Assembly: GCF_009363115.1 (NCBI RefSeq) | Contig: NZ_CP045298.1 | Location: 3,159,501 to 3,223,500, forward strand | Reading direction: 5' to 3' | Length of the DNA stretch: 64,000 nt | Source: Paenibacillus brasilensis | GTDB lineage: Bacteria; Bacillota; Bacilli; Paenibacillales; Paenibacillaceae | Shown here: piece by piece, positions 10,901-18,416 of the stretch | Layout of the letters: each line of letters starts with the position of its first letter | Numbering within the stretch: position 1 is the first letter of the stretch | Position numbers and translations under genes: made by a program | Notes under the pieces: generated by a model | Database searches by the model: none | Told to the model about the DNA's origin: nothing | The model's input: the letters and a program-made list of their open reading frames with translations, nothing else

Positions 10901-11442
10901 AGACTTACGTGGACTCCAAAGCGAAAAAATCGAATAAAAATTATTCCTTTTGTTGGGTGGTCGCCAGTGAAGGAATGCTGCAAAATGTACAGCTTCATTA
11001 TGAGGACAAAGATAAAGTATATATCCAGCAGGCAAAAGAAAGTGATGAACATACCTTTGAATGGTTAGGCCATAACTATGCCACGGTGATGAAACGAGAA
11101 GCTTACACGTTACAATGGCCTGAAGGCAAGGATATGAGCATCCCTGACAAGTACCTCAAACGACAGGATGCGAAGCTCGGTGATCTCATCGACTATAAAA
11201 TTTCCTTGGTAAGCAGCGAAAAGAGGACATGGAATCCCAAAGAAGTAGCTGAGAAAATGGTGGGTCAGACATACACCCTGTTCGATGACCGTGGCTGGCT
11301 TGGCGTAGCTGAAGGATTGAGTATTGCTCGCAAAGCAGGAGATTCCATCCTCAATTGCTATATGTACAAGTCGATAACCATTAAACAGATTATAAAGACA
11401 ACGAACGCTTCTATCATTTTCCAGGCAGACTTCCGAGCTTAA
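7921..11442 (+). CDS. YonO-like single-chain DNA-dependent RNA polymerase, element A
   Basis: An 1173-aa protein with CGGAGG 7 bases before its ATG. The key signature is GGADRDGDE, with the metal-binding triad D679-x-D681-G-D683. This DxDGD loop is the active site of two-barrel RNA polymerases (beta-prime of cellular enzymes, QDE-1, and phage SPbeta YonO). About 300 residues earlier is FDGMGLVS (near 343), then RLPAIKGFF (near 373), the region where this family carries the first barrel and a conserved lysine. YonO is known to transcribe late genes of its prophage; the same job for the packaging genes downstream is inferred. The gene is the first of the element, followed by a hairpin, a DUF5659-like gene and a D5 helicase. 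It is only distantly similar to the second polymerase at 41700. Confidence 0.85.
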   Translation: MIKKRQYHLWQYQLGDVTERNGEFSLAYTLADAKQTSETFMYYILHEKIMNKKFDATPEYITNQDTSNLKSNNSKPIRKKKNLLPIMTIETGRGRSEEDNDKLKRLLEKGFTAIYTKSNGQEIARHTYVFLDNVLSGVQNKECRQLFVLEKYVEALKAHVSLGTEPTKCTVSKNLTRNALTTTDVYLFPVDMKQLAICILPDKEIPVTEDVEMILPYDRTPEEEGRYVKLQAYMEEEQHYEKERQKISQKVKEHKIELPIAPNDRDKYKTTGRWEKENSRRVCLEHLSKPVWKVQKKDGVSVPVWTIDQTEPYEKKELPITPWSTGLQLAEVKNHTVMENVFDGMGLVSKELGRKMERFLEVDYRITGYQLRLPAIKGFFPCVDFHGYFRKHNVKRIQDIFGTWHDADKIDILTTESTFKAKLQVIGEKPDGLEEKAWLFPSIAVYQSKLIEYGYDAIGISNVAKPVHEQYRKSSYQLLLALDLQARDVVCLSHVQGDLIYRALSIYRKEELDWEGLRYLQAFLHLVYRENSDNGIGKQCSDAIHALQLNKKLAFDHKVRQTIKEVIDHKIDEMGLGKFYIEAKYLYVTQDILAFLSYAAAADHHTWEYTGFLSAKQSYCGGAILGQNLFARNPIMSFSEITRTTFVDYEGEDAEFIRHIDNIVQLPLGTEPDRLGGADRDGDELLVLSTELNLVETQIEYLQQYNFKVNNEKSEHHGKNRLDLLNENIQQHFAERFPAQAKVSVADYVIDSLVQVNDADKSTAPSQDWNKANVIDFIIRSEDKTGEITDINTTIENIANAKGRLLQYKFPIAIMKHLQALCIDASKSGLFDQVVIPDVIQYRFGTLKPQFTFFKDGKTYNKYRQYISALDLLAESMFSFKKYINRIMIDDTDRKIRKHQFENIYQYFQNPNLDTVYVDQTINALKTTYDTFLQINRELTQEKQSLNPFASDEKQKRLRKEVDAKFAELYRETKAAAESICDCPSLLATAAVRKTYVDSKAKKSNKNYSFCWVVASEGMLQNVQLHYEDKDKVYIQQAKESDEHTFEWLGHNYATVMKREAYTLQWPEGKDMSIPDKYLKRQDAKLGDLIDYKISLVSSEKRTWNPKEVAEKMVGQTYTLFDDRGWLGVAEGLSIARKAGDSILNCYMYKSITIKQIIKTTNASIIFQADFRA

Positions 11443-11447
11443 CGATG

Positions 11448-11470
11448 CGGCTTGCCAGCCGGTAGAGAGG
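11448..11470 (+). promoter_or_regulatory. Hairpin plus GTAGAGAGG motif, copy 1
   Basis: CGGCT-TGCC-AGCCG folds into a tight hairpin and is followed at once by GTAGAGAGG. The same unit occurs at 13926 and 47419 with changed stem bases that keep pairing. Here it starts 6 bases after the polymerase stop codon and precedes the DUF5659-like gene. Confidence 0.5.
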
Positions 11471-11526
11471 GATGTGGGGGGATTAACCTTTCACATTCCA
11501 ATCATTAATATATGTGGAGGTCAAAT

Positions 11527-11724
11527 ATGGATAGCTATACCATTGTCATTACCCAGTCTCGAATGGCAGGGTGGTTGATGTTTAATCGGTTTCATAAAAT
11601 GGATGAAAAAGTAGATTTAAAGGATTCCAATCGGAAAGTATTTATATTCAAGGATTCACTTCCATTAAGGAAGGCCATGGAACAATATAACGAATTTAAA
11701 CAGGTAGTCGATAACATCTATTAA
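11527..11724 (+). CDS. Small DUF5659-like protein, element A
   Basis: A 65-aa protein. The frame opens at 11512, but GGAGG lies 6 bases before the ATG at 11527, giving the start MDSYTIVITQSRMAGWL. The pattern of a short beta strand, SRMAGWLM, a variable loop, KVFIFKDS and a C-terminal helix resembles the small phage proteins grouped as DUF5659; I hold this assignment loosely. It sits between the polymerase and the D5 helicase, 20 bases before the latter. An analogous small gene (45199) occupies the same position in element B, which suggests a functional link to the polymerase or helicase. Confidence 0.7.
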   Translation: MDSYTIVITQSRMAGWLMFNRFHKMDEKVDLKDSNRKVFIFKDSLPLRKAMEQYNEFKQVVDNIY

Positions 11725-11743
11725 TAAGGGGGATCATAACAAT

Positions 11744-13582
11744 ATGACAATAGCTTTACAAAAACACGATGATAAACACAAATATTATACCGACCAATTC
11801 ACCATTAATGGAAAACGGGTGGCTGTACGAAAAAATAGCAATAGCAAACAAGTAGAGGCTTGGATAGATGGTATGTGGAAGCCGATTACCAAGGAAGATA
11901 TCGATAAACAGTATCGGATACAGTTTGATTATTCTCCATATGAGTTGGAGTTTTCGTATAATGGTGGCAAAACGTGGTGGACATACACGGACGAAAAATA
12001 TATGACCGATTCGGAACGAGCGTATTTCAAGAAGGAGATCGCGTTTTTTGAGAATTGGGAACTTGAACAACGGATTGCAGAGGAAGAACGGAAAGCGAAT
12101 GATCCTGAATATCAAGAGTGGCTTGCCGAACAATATGAAGAATGGTTAGCTCATGAGGAAGAGTATTACCAGAGTCAAAGCAATTCTAAGCTTACATCTT
12201 ATGTGGATTTTCCAGATGTGTTCAAACGCGATGATGAGTCAGCAGGAGAGAATTCTCCCAAATCAATTGAGCATAATTATATGGAATACTTCGAGATTCA
12301 CGGAACGCATAAGAAATTTCAACCTGTTTGGTATGCCAAAGATATTTTAGATCAGCATATGAAATGTTTTTCTGATGGTACGTTTTTGTATCGATATGAT
12401 CAGGGCGTATATGTCAATGATGGTGAGCGTCACCTGGAGCAATTATCCGTTACCCTGCTGGATAATGAATTTCGCCATAGTCGGATTAAGGAAGCACGTT
12501 ATTACATAGAGGCCCAAAGTTATATTGCAGGAACCCAAATGAATCTGTTGGACGACTATATTAATGTGAAAAACGGTTTGTTGAATTGGAAAACGGGAGA
12601 GTTAAGGGAGCATACGCCTGATAGACGGAGCACTATTCAATTTCCTGTCCTATATGATCCTACGGCCAATGACCCTGTCATGCTTCAGTTTATCGAATCT
12701 GTACTGGAAAAGGATACGCATGCAACTTTATTTGAAATGATTGGCTATTTCCTGATTCCCACCTTGGAATATGAAAAAATATTTTTATTCACAGGTACGG
12801 GAAGCAACGGGAAATCGGTATTGATTAAAACGATTGAAGCAATGATAGGCAAGGCGAATATATCCAAAGTTAAAATTCAGGATTTAGAAGGAGACAGATC
12901 ACGGTTTAAGATTGCCGAGTTGTATGGAAAAGTGCTGAATTGCTTTACAGGTATCCCTGCGGATGCATTGAACTCAACAGGGAACCTCAAGGTGCTTGCC
13001 AGTGGTGAAGGATTAAACGCAGAAAAAAAGGGGAAAGATCCCTTTAACTTTGAGCCGTTTTGTAAATTGTTGTTCAGCGCCAATGAGTTGCCGAAAAGTA
13101 GTGATAACAGTGACGGATTTTTTAGAAGGCTGACGGTGTTTCCTTTTACTCGTAAATTTACAGATCAACAAAAGGATACGAAACTAATTCATAAACTGAC
13201 GACTCCATCCGCTTTATCGACACTATTAAATTATGCACTTGAGGGCTTAAGACGACTCGAACAACAAGGTGGATTTTCGTATTCACAAACGATTAAGGAT
13301 CAAGTTAAAACGTATCAAATGGAGTCGGATACCATTATGCTGTTCATAGATGAAGAATGTGAAATTGAAAGTGAAGCTTCAAAACAGGATGAAAGCCGAA
13401 TTGAATGCAAAAGGTTGTATGCCAAGTATGCTGCATGGTGTAAACAAGGTGGATTTAAACTTGAAACGACGACTAAATTTAATAAGCATCTCGATGCAAA
13501 ACTTAAGGATAAGATTTACCGGAAGAAGGCCAAAACAATAAGTGGCAGCTCAGTTCCCTTTTGGTTTGGTATCAAAATATAA
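11744..13582 (+). CDS. D5/P4-type SF3 replicative helicase (primase-like N-terminus), element A
   Basis: A 612-aa protein. The N-terminal 160 residues are charged and low in recognisable motifs; a Glu-rich stretch lies near 130. A D5_N-like segment follows, then the SF3 core: Walker A TGTGSNGKS near 350 and the sensor/arginine-finger stretch LLFSANELPKSSDNSDGFFRR near 445. These features define phage and plasmid helicases that unwind origins, often fused to a primase. In relatives the Walker B region ends with an acidic residue (of the type ADLP); here it reads CFTGIP, with Gly in that place. This may weaken ATPase activity or be a family variant. The gene follows the DUF5659-like gene closely and is followed by repeat-rich DNA. 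Confidence 0.88.
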   Translation: MTIALQKHDDKHKYYTDQFTINGKRVAVRKNSNSKQVEAWIDGMWKPITKEDIDKQYRIQFDYSPYELEFSYNGGKTWWTYTDEKYMTDSERAYFKKEIAFFENWELEQRIAEEERKANDPEYQEWLAEQYEEWLAHEEEYYQSQSNSKLTSYVDFPDVFKRDDESAGENSPKSIEHNYMEYFEIHGTHKKFQPVWYAKDILDQHMKCFSDGTFLYRYDQGVYVNDGERHLEQLSVTLLDNEFRHSRIKEARYYIEAQSYIAGTQMNLLDDYINVKNGLLNWKTGELREHTPDRRSTIQFPVLYDPTANDPVMLQFIESVLEKDTHATLFEMIGYFLIPTLEYEKIFLFTGTGSNGKSVLIKTIEAMIGKANISKVKIQDLEGDRSRFKIAELYGKVLNCFTGIPADALNSTGNLKVLASGEGLNAEKKGKDPFNFEPFCKLLFSANELPKSSDNSDGFFRRLTVFPFTRKFTDQQKDTKLIHKLTTPSALSTLLNYALEGLRRLEQQGGFSYSQTIKDQVKTYQMESDTIMLFIDEECEIESEASKQDESRIECKRLYAKYAAWCKQGGFKLETTTKFNKHLDAKLKDKIYRKKAKTISGSSVPFWFGIKI

Positions 13583-13583
13583 T

Positions 13584-13877
13584 GTTTCCTGTTTGCAGCA
13601 TCTGTTTCCTGTTCGTTTTCTGTTTTGCATACAATTGGAAACGGAAAAATAGTTTGTTTACATAGAGAATCATGAGTTTGTTTCCATGTTTCCTGTTTTT
13701 TTAACTCTTGAGAGAATACATATAATAATATTTGATCGAATATTATGTGCTGGTGAGGAGTGTATATATGATAAGGAGTGCTCAAAACTGGAAACATGGA
13801 AACAGCTTTTAAAAATCCGCTATTATATTGGAGAAATTGAATCGAAGATAGGAATTCGGCATTATAAAATTGGAAAC
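13584..13877. repeat. GTTTCC/GGAAAC repeat cluster, possible origin or operator region
   Basis: Eight copies of GTTTCC or its complement lie at 13584, 13604, 13637, 13680, 13688, 13790, 13798 and 13872. The pairs at 13680-13693 and 13790-13803 form an exact 14-base inverted repeat about 96 bases apart. The cluster directly follows the D5 helicase gene, a common place for an iteron-type origin. No convincing gene lies here; the frames that open are by-products of the repeats. Confidence 0.5.
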
Positions 13878-13925
13878 AAACGGACGGAGAATAAGAAACA
13901 TGTTTGTATATCGAGTTTATATGGT

Positions 13926-13948
13926 GGGCTTGTCAGCTCGTAGAGAGG
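13926..13948 (+). promoter_or_regulatory. Hairpin plus GTAGAGAGG motif, copy 2
   Basis: GGGCT-TGTC-AGCTC followed by GTAGAGAGG, the same unit as at 11448 and 47419. It lies in non-coding DNA about 65 bases before the structured element at 14013. No gene of useful length starts just after it. Confidence 0.45.
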
Positions 13949-14012
13949 AAGTGGAATTGAATATATTTGTTCAGCCATGAATTTTAGAGTAAAGGGATGA
14001 TTGGAGTTGCGA

Positions 14013-14136
14013 AAGTGAACTTAATAAGCCGCAATGGGGTTGGGTGTGGGAGGGGAAACGGCGGCAGCAAATATTTGTCCGAAGTACAGCTCAAGCGAAA
14101 CGAAGGAAAATCTTTGGAGAGTTTCCCCTATCCCAC
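14013..14136 (+). ncRNA. Candidate structured RNA (or DNA) element, copy A
   Basis: GTGGGAGGGGAAAC (14046-14059) pairs with GTTTCCCCTATCCCAC (14121-14136). Inside, TCCGAAG (14078-14084) pairs with CTTTGGA (14112-14118). GCCGC (14028-14032) can pair with GCGGC (14061-14065), which would give a pseudoknot-like fold. Element B has the same outer stem and GCCGC/GCGGC pair, but a different inner arm that still pairs. The frame through the 3' stem differs between copies, which argues against a coding role. I do not recognise a known RNA family. Confidence 0.55.
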
Positions 14137-14365
14137 AAATAGATTATTTATAGATTCAGCAAATATTATATACATAATCAGAATCATGTTATTGACTAGG
14201 ATTACCACTTGAAAATTTTCAATTTACATATTCAAATTAATCTTGCTGAATTGGACTATTATTTGCAAAATTTTAAACTACACGAATTGAGGACTTGAAC
14301 CTTCAAAGTTGAAATGTGTCACGTGACACAATGAGCAGTTTTACAATTACAAATTAGACTACACG

Positions 14366-14397
14366 GGAATTCTGGCTGCTGGCTAGGGTTCCTTTTT
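14366..14397 (+). terminator. Hairpin with T-run just before a ribosome site
   Basis: GGAAT/GTTCC closes a 12-bp stem (14366-14392) followed by TTTTT. The ribosome site GAGAGGAG comes about 10 bases later. The matching hairpin in element B (49862-49888) differs in several stem bases yet still pairs. Confidence 0.6.
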
Positions 14398-14419
14398 CAT
14401 TTAGAGAGGAGAAATATGA

Positions 14420-14608
14420 ATGCTATTAATGTTACAAGCAATAAGTGTAGAAATATCACGAGTTGTCACAGCAGTTGTTGTGTTTTGCATCTGGATTTGG
14501 ATTGCAGCCTTTTTAAAAATGAAGGTAGAAAGGGGGATGAAGTGGATTGGAAATCAAATTCGTAAACGTAGAAATTTTAATACCGTACATAAAAAACGCC
14601 AGAAATAA
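14420..14608 (+). CDS. Small membrane protein overlapping the methyltransferase, element A
   Basis: A 62-aa protein with one hydrophobic segment (about residues 13-32) and a basic tail ending in KKRQK. AGAGGAG precedes the ATG. The B copy (49916) has the same first and last residues but is shorter, so the frame is conserved. Its 3' end overlaps the methyltransferase start by 62 bases in another frame, suggesting coupling. The overlap also means part of the conservation reflects the methyltransferase. Function unknown; a holin-like or leader role cannot be excluded. Confidence 0.5.
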   Translation: MLLMLQAISVEISRVVTAVVVFCIWIWIAAFLKMKVERGMKWIGNQIRKRRNFNTVHKKRQK

Positions 14609-15812
14609 TGAGAAAGCTGTAGAATATGTAGCAACGAGTATTGAGAGTTATGGTTTTAAAAATCCAATTCTGATTGACAGTAACAATGAAATCATAGCAG
14701 GTCATACTCGTCTGTTAGCAGCTAAGAAGCTTGGACTAAAGGAAGTACCAACTATATTAGTGGATGATTTAACACCAGAACAGGTCAAAGCTTTCAGAAT
14801 AGCCGATAACAAAACGGCTGAGTATGCAGATTGGAATTTTGAATTGTTGGCGCAGGAAATGGAAGAATTAAAACTAGCTGATTATGATCTTTCTTTAACT
14901 GGATATGATATGAGTGAGTGTGAGAAGTTGTTAGATATATTGCATGAAGATACAGCCGATGATGAGGATGATTTTAATGTAGAAGAAGCATTACCTGAAC
15001 ATCCGGTCACTCATAAAGGTGATATTTGGCTACTTGGTAAGCATAGACTCATCTGCGGTGACTCGACTAATCCACAGGATATCGCGACATTGATGAATGG
15101 TAAGAAGGCTCAGCTTATTGTAACTGATCCACCTTATAATGTAGATTATACAGGTAAAACCAAGGATGCATTGAAAATAGAGAACGATAAAATGGACAAT
15201 CACGAGTTTTATAATTTCCTATTGGCTGCTTATACTCAAATGTTTGAAGTTGCTGATGATGGAGCGAGTATTTATGTATTCCATGCGGATAGCGAAGGAT
15301 TAAATTTTCGGAAGGCATTTATTGAAGCCGGATTCAAACTGTCTCAATGTTGTATATGGGCAAAGCAAGCAATGGTAATGGGCAGAAGTGATTATCACTG
15401 GATGCACGAACCCGTATTATATGGTTGGAAGCCGACAGGTGGACACTACTGGAACAGTGATCGGAAGCAGACGACATTATGGCAATTTGATCGCCCCTTC
15501 CGCAATGAATATCATCCCACCATGAAGCCGATTCCCTTGATTAGCTACCCGATTAAAAATTCGAGCAAGCTTGGTGATATTGTGTTTGATCCATTTGGTG
15601 GTTCTGGTTCAACGTTGATTGCTTGCGAGGAAACAAATCGGCTTTGTTATACGAGTGAGCTTGATCCCAAATATGTAGATGTGATTGTGAAGCGGTATAT
15701 TGCCCATGCTGGCGACAATAGCGGCGTATATCTGATTCGGGAAGATAAGCAACATAGCTATCAAGAAGTAGTGGCTAAATCCAAAATTAGTGAGCATATA
15801 ATGAGTTTATAA
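14547..15812 (+). CDS. ParB-domain DNA methyltransferase (beta-class, N6-adenine or N4-cytosine), element A
   Basis: A 421-aa protein starting at TTG with AGGGGGATG upstream. The N-terminal 100 residues are a ParB-like domain (IAGHTRLLAAKKLG, KAFRIADNKTAE). The methyltransferase part has motif IV TDPPYNVDY near 193 and motif I FDPFGGSGST near 347; IV before I marks the beta class. ParB-methyltransferase fusions are common in phages and are thought to modify the element's own DNA. The gene lies upstream of the terminase genes and could protect or mark DNA for packaging. The copy at 49998 is very similar along its whole length. Target sequence cannot be read from the protein. Confidence 0.92.
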   Translation: MEIKFVNVEILIPYIKNARNNEKAVEYVATSIESYGFKNPILIDSNNEIIAGHTRLLAAKKLGLKEVPTILVDDLTPEQVKAFRIADNKTAEYADWNFELLAQEMEELKLADYDLSLTGYDMSECEKLLDILHEDTADDEDDFNVEEALPEHPVTHKGDIWLLGKHRLICGDSTNPQDIATLMNGKKAQLIVTDPPYNVDYTGKTKDALKIENDKMDNHEFYNFLLAAYTQMFEVADDGASIYVFHADSEGLNFRKAFIEAGFKLSQCCIWAKQAMVMGRSDYHWMHEPVLYGWKPTGGHYWNSDRKQTTLWQFDRPFRNEYHPTMKPIPLISYPIKNSSKLGDIVFDPFGGSGSTLIACEETNRLCYTSELDPKYVDVIVKRYIAHAGDNSGVYLIREDKQHSYQEVVAKSKISEHIMSL

Positions 15813-15994
15813 GGTGTATAGCATCACAAAAATTATAAACAAGGAAATACCGAAATTACTAAGTGTAGATTTTATAGTTTGAAAGAACATGGAAGTTTTA
15901 ATTGATATAAGCCGACTTTATTAGGTCAAGCCATATGTTTTATATCAATTTGCTACGATAAGTTAAAATTAAGCTTATTTCAATGAGAACAAAA

Positions 15995-16185
15995 AAGCCC
16001 CTAACCCTCAAGAAAGCGAGAATTAAGGACCATCCTACTTTAATTTTAAAGGTGAGGAGGAGTTAGACCTCCATCTCCTTCTTGACGGGAAGGTGTTTTC
16101 ATTTAAACTATCACCATACACAGAAAGGATTGAGACCTTCATTCTCCCGCGTGAAAGGCGGGCACTTTAATTAAGCTACTGTGTA
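15995..16185. ncRNA. Highly paired non-coding segment before the SDR gene
   Basis: CCCTCAAGAA (16005-16014) pairs with TTCTTGACGGG (16079-16089, one bulge). Inside lie an AATTAAGG...CTTTAATT hairpin and GGAGG-AGTTAGA-CCTCC (16056-16072), giving a three-way junction. After it come GAAAGG/CCTTC and CCCGC-GTGAAAG-GCGGG (16146-16162). Element B has nothing like it. It may be a regulatory RNA or the end of an IS200/IS605-type element; I cannot name it. The 180 bases before it hold nothing I can identify. Confidence 0.45.
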
Positions 16186-16238
16186 AGAAAATTGTACCAT
16201 ATGTTATTATATGTGTAAATAATATTTAAGGTGATAAA

Positions 16239-17345
16239 ATGAGAAAATATGAAAAAATAAACGATAAAGGCAGACAGTATAGATGCTATGTTTGTAAAGA
16301 ATCAAATATTGTAGCTCATGAACATTATGTAAAGCTGTGCCAATCATGTGGTGAATACAATGAAAAAAAACGTCTAGCCAAGCATCATTTAGAATCTTAC
16401 ATCGCATTGATTACAGGTGGACGAACAAAAATAGGATATCATACAGCATTACGCCTATTACGAGACGGTTCACGAGTCATTCTGACAACCCGTTTTCCGT
16501 ATGATGCACTACAGCGTTATATTCAAGAGCCTGATTTTGAAAATTGGAAAGATCGCATCCATATCTACGAATTAGATTTTCGCCAAATTGAAAGGGTAGA
16601 AATGTTTGCCCACTTCATAGATAAAGAGTTTCCCTACATCGACATCATTATAAATAATGCTGCTCAGACGGTAAGAATGTCACAAGAGGATTATAAAGAA
16701 TTAAAATTAAATGAAGTGGAACTCCAAAAACAAATAATGGACAACCAACATTTACTCGCTAACAGCACGACTATCTCTTACTTTGATAAATCTGCGAATG
16801 AAACAAAAGATATTCAAAATTTACAGCTTTTTAATCAAGAAATGGGAGTAATAAGTCCCAATCATTCGCTTCAAAATTCATGGACAGCTCAATCCCATCA
16901 AATTTCCATGGTTGAAATGCTCGAAGTTCAGCTAATCAACGTGACCGCTCCATTTTTGCTCAATACAAAGTTGAAGGATACTATGATGAGGAGTCCTAAT
17001 CAAAATCGATTTATTGTTAACGTATCTGCGGCAGAAGGCCGCTTTCAGATGAAGAGAAAAGGTGGATATCATGTCCACACCAACATGGCAAAAGCGTCGC
17101 TTAATATGATGACCCTAACCTTGTCTAAAGAGTATAAAAAGCATCGAATATTTGTAACTAGCGTAGATCCTGGCTGGGTATCGAATCAGTTTCCAGAACA
17201 GGTAAAGGCTAGTCGGGAGATTAATCTACCATTGGATTTTAATGATGCTGCTGCTAGAATTTGCGATCCAATCTATGAAGGAAAAGATGCAGAGAGACCA
17301 CTCACGGGTGTATTTTTAAAGGATTATAAACAAGTGGATTGGTAA
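16239..17345 (+). CDS. SDR-fold protein with N-terminal zinc-ribbon-like segment
   Basis: A 368-aa protein with AAGGTG before its ATG. Residues 18-47 contain CYVCKE and CQSCGE, a likely Cys4 zinc site. A Rossmann fold follows: ITGGRTKIGYHTALRLL (nucleotide-binding glycines), then IDIIINNAAQT (the NNAG-type motif). At the active site the usual Tyr-xxx-Lys reads TNMAK, with Thr in the Tyr position, so normal dehydrogenase chemistry is doubtful, though a nearby Tyr/His could substitute. The gene and the structured DNA before it are absent from element B, where a 53-aa gene lies between methyltransferase and small terminase. It is therefore probably cargo acquired by A. Function unknown. Confidence 0.85.
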   Translation: MRKYEKINDKGRQYRCYVCKESNIVAHEHYVKLCQSCGEYNEKKRLAKHHLESYIALITGGRTKIGYHTALRLLRDGSRVILTTRFPYDALQRYIQEPDFENWKDRIHIYELDFRQIERVEMFAHFIDKEFPYIDIIINNAAQTVRMSQEDYKELKLNEVELQKQIMDNQHLLANSTTISYFDKSANETKDIQNLQLFNQEMGVISPNHSLQNSWTAQSHQISMVEMLEVQLINVTAPFLLNTKLKDTMMRSPNQNRFIVNVSAAEGRFQMKRKGGYHVHTNMAKASLNMMTLTLSKEYKKHRIFVTSVDPGWVSNQFPEQVKASREINLPLDFNDAAARICDPIYEGKDAERPLTGVFLKDYKQVDW

Positions 17346-17459
17346 AAGATATTCATATTATTATAACGAGGGTAGCCAGAGACTATCCTTGTACACCTCT
17401 ATATTAAAGCTCGTATAGAGGAGTGTGGATTGTTGTTAGGGTAAGCTAGAATACATATG

Positions 17460-17492
17460 GGGGATGGTCGATAGTTGGCTGTTCCCTTTTTT
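17460..17492 (+). terminator. Hairpin with T-run before the small terminase gene
   Basis: GGGGA (17460-17464) pairs with TTCCC (17482-17486) and is followed by TTTTTT; the ribosome site GGAGG lies 7 bases further on. The same layout, with changed stem bases, is found at 51459 in element B. Confidence 0.55.
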
Positions 17493-17513
17493 CGTGCTGG
17501 AGGTGAACAGAAG

Positions 17514-18257
17514 ATGAGCAAAAATAATGAAAAACCAAAAAGGAACAAGCCAAAGATACTAACCAAGTATGATCAATTTGTTGTACCAAGGCTCAGGGAT
17601 ATTCCCGTTTGGGTACGTGAGGGGGCAACAGATGAGGAGATTGCTAAGCGATTAAATATTCATATCTGGACGTTAGGTGACTATCGCAGGAAGCATCCCA
17701 AATTTGCGGAAGCATTGGAACGTCCAACCAAGTGGGAAACTCATGTATATCCTCGGTTAGCGGAGATTCAACAATGGTTCGAAGAAGGCGTTAATGCAGA
17801 GGACATTATCAAGAAACTCGACATTGGTAAAACGACTTGGTACGAGTATATTGATAAGCATCCGATGCTGGCTGAACTAGTCAAATGGAGCAGATCTGTC
17901 CCTATCTCACACGTGGAGAACTCACTTTTGAAAGCTGCTACGGGCTATGAGTATGAAGAAATTAAAACGATCATTGAAGAGGACAAAAATGGAAAAAAGA
18001 AGACGCGTATCGAGAAGGTAAAACGATATCAGCCTCCCAATCCGACAGCGATGATCTTCTACTTAAAGAACCGCGCACCCAACGAGTGGAATGATCGCCG
18101 TGAGCTAGTGGTCAATACGAAGGCACTGGAACAGGAGCGAAAGCAGCTATTCCTGGATATGATCGAAGCCGATGTAGTGGATGCCGATTATGAAGCTATT
18201 GAGGAATCGGTCGAAATGGAGGAAGGATATATAGAGCCGGATGATTCGCAGTCGTAA
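17514..18257 (+). CDS. Small terminase subunit-like DNA-binding protein, element A
   Basis: A 247-aa protein. GGAGG lies 10 bases before the ATG at 17514, and the B homologue starts at the same residue, so the longer frame from 17475 is not used. Two helix-turn-helix-like repeats are visible (DEEIAKRLNIHIWTLGDYRR near 40 and AEDIIKKLDIGKTTWYEYID near 90), then a segment ending YLKNRAPNEWNDRRE, typical of terminase small subunits and related phage DNA-recognition proteins. The C-terminus is acidic. It would recognise the packaging start site and load the large subunit. In this element a tyrosine recombinase gene separates it from the large subunit, an unusual order. Confidence 0.8.
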   Translation: MSKNNEKPKRNKPKILTKYDQFVVPRLRDIPVWVREGATDEEIAKRLNIHIWTLGDYRRKHPKFAEALERPTKWETHVYPRLAEIQQWFEEGVNAEDIIKKLDIGKTTWYEYIDKHPMLAELVKWSRSVPISHVENSLLKAATGYEYEEIKTIIEEDKNGKKKTRIEKVKRYQPPNPTAMIFYLKNRAPNEWNDRRELVVNTKALEQERKQLFLDMIEADVVDADYEAIEESVEMEEGYIEPDDSQS

Positions 18258-18416
18258 CGTTATGTCGTCAGTATTTGCATAGATAAACGCCAGTTTCAGC
18301 CCTGAATGAGCCTGTAAATTGCCCAAACTAAGTGCATAAGATAAGTTATGCAATCAGTGGACTTTCCCCCACATCAACGGTATGATGTGACACACAAGCG
18401 AAGGGTGGGGGCGAAT

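Noticed and set aside
13516..13943. Two opposed open frames beginning with MFPV
   Set aside because: Both arise from the same 14-base inverted repeat of GTTTCC boxes; no ribosome site and no counterpart in element B.
13997..14212. 71-codon frame through the structured element of A
   Set aside because: The 5' peptide resembles a frame in B, but the 3' conserved part is read in a different frame in each copy while the stems are preserved.
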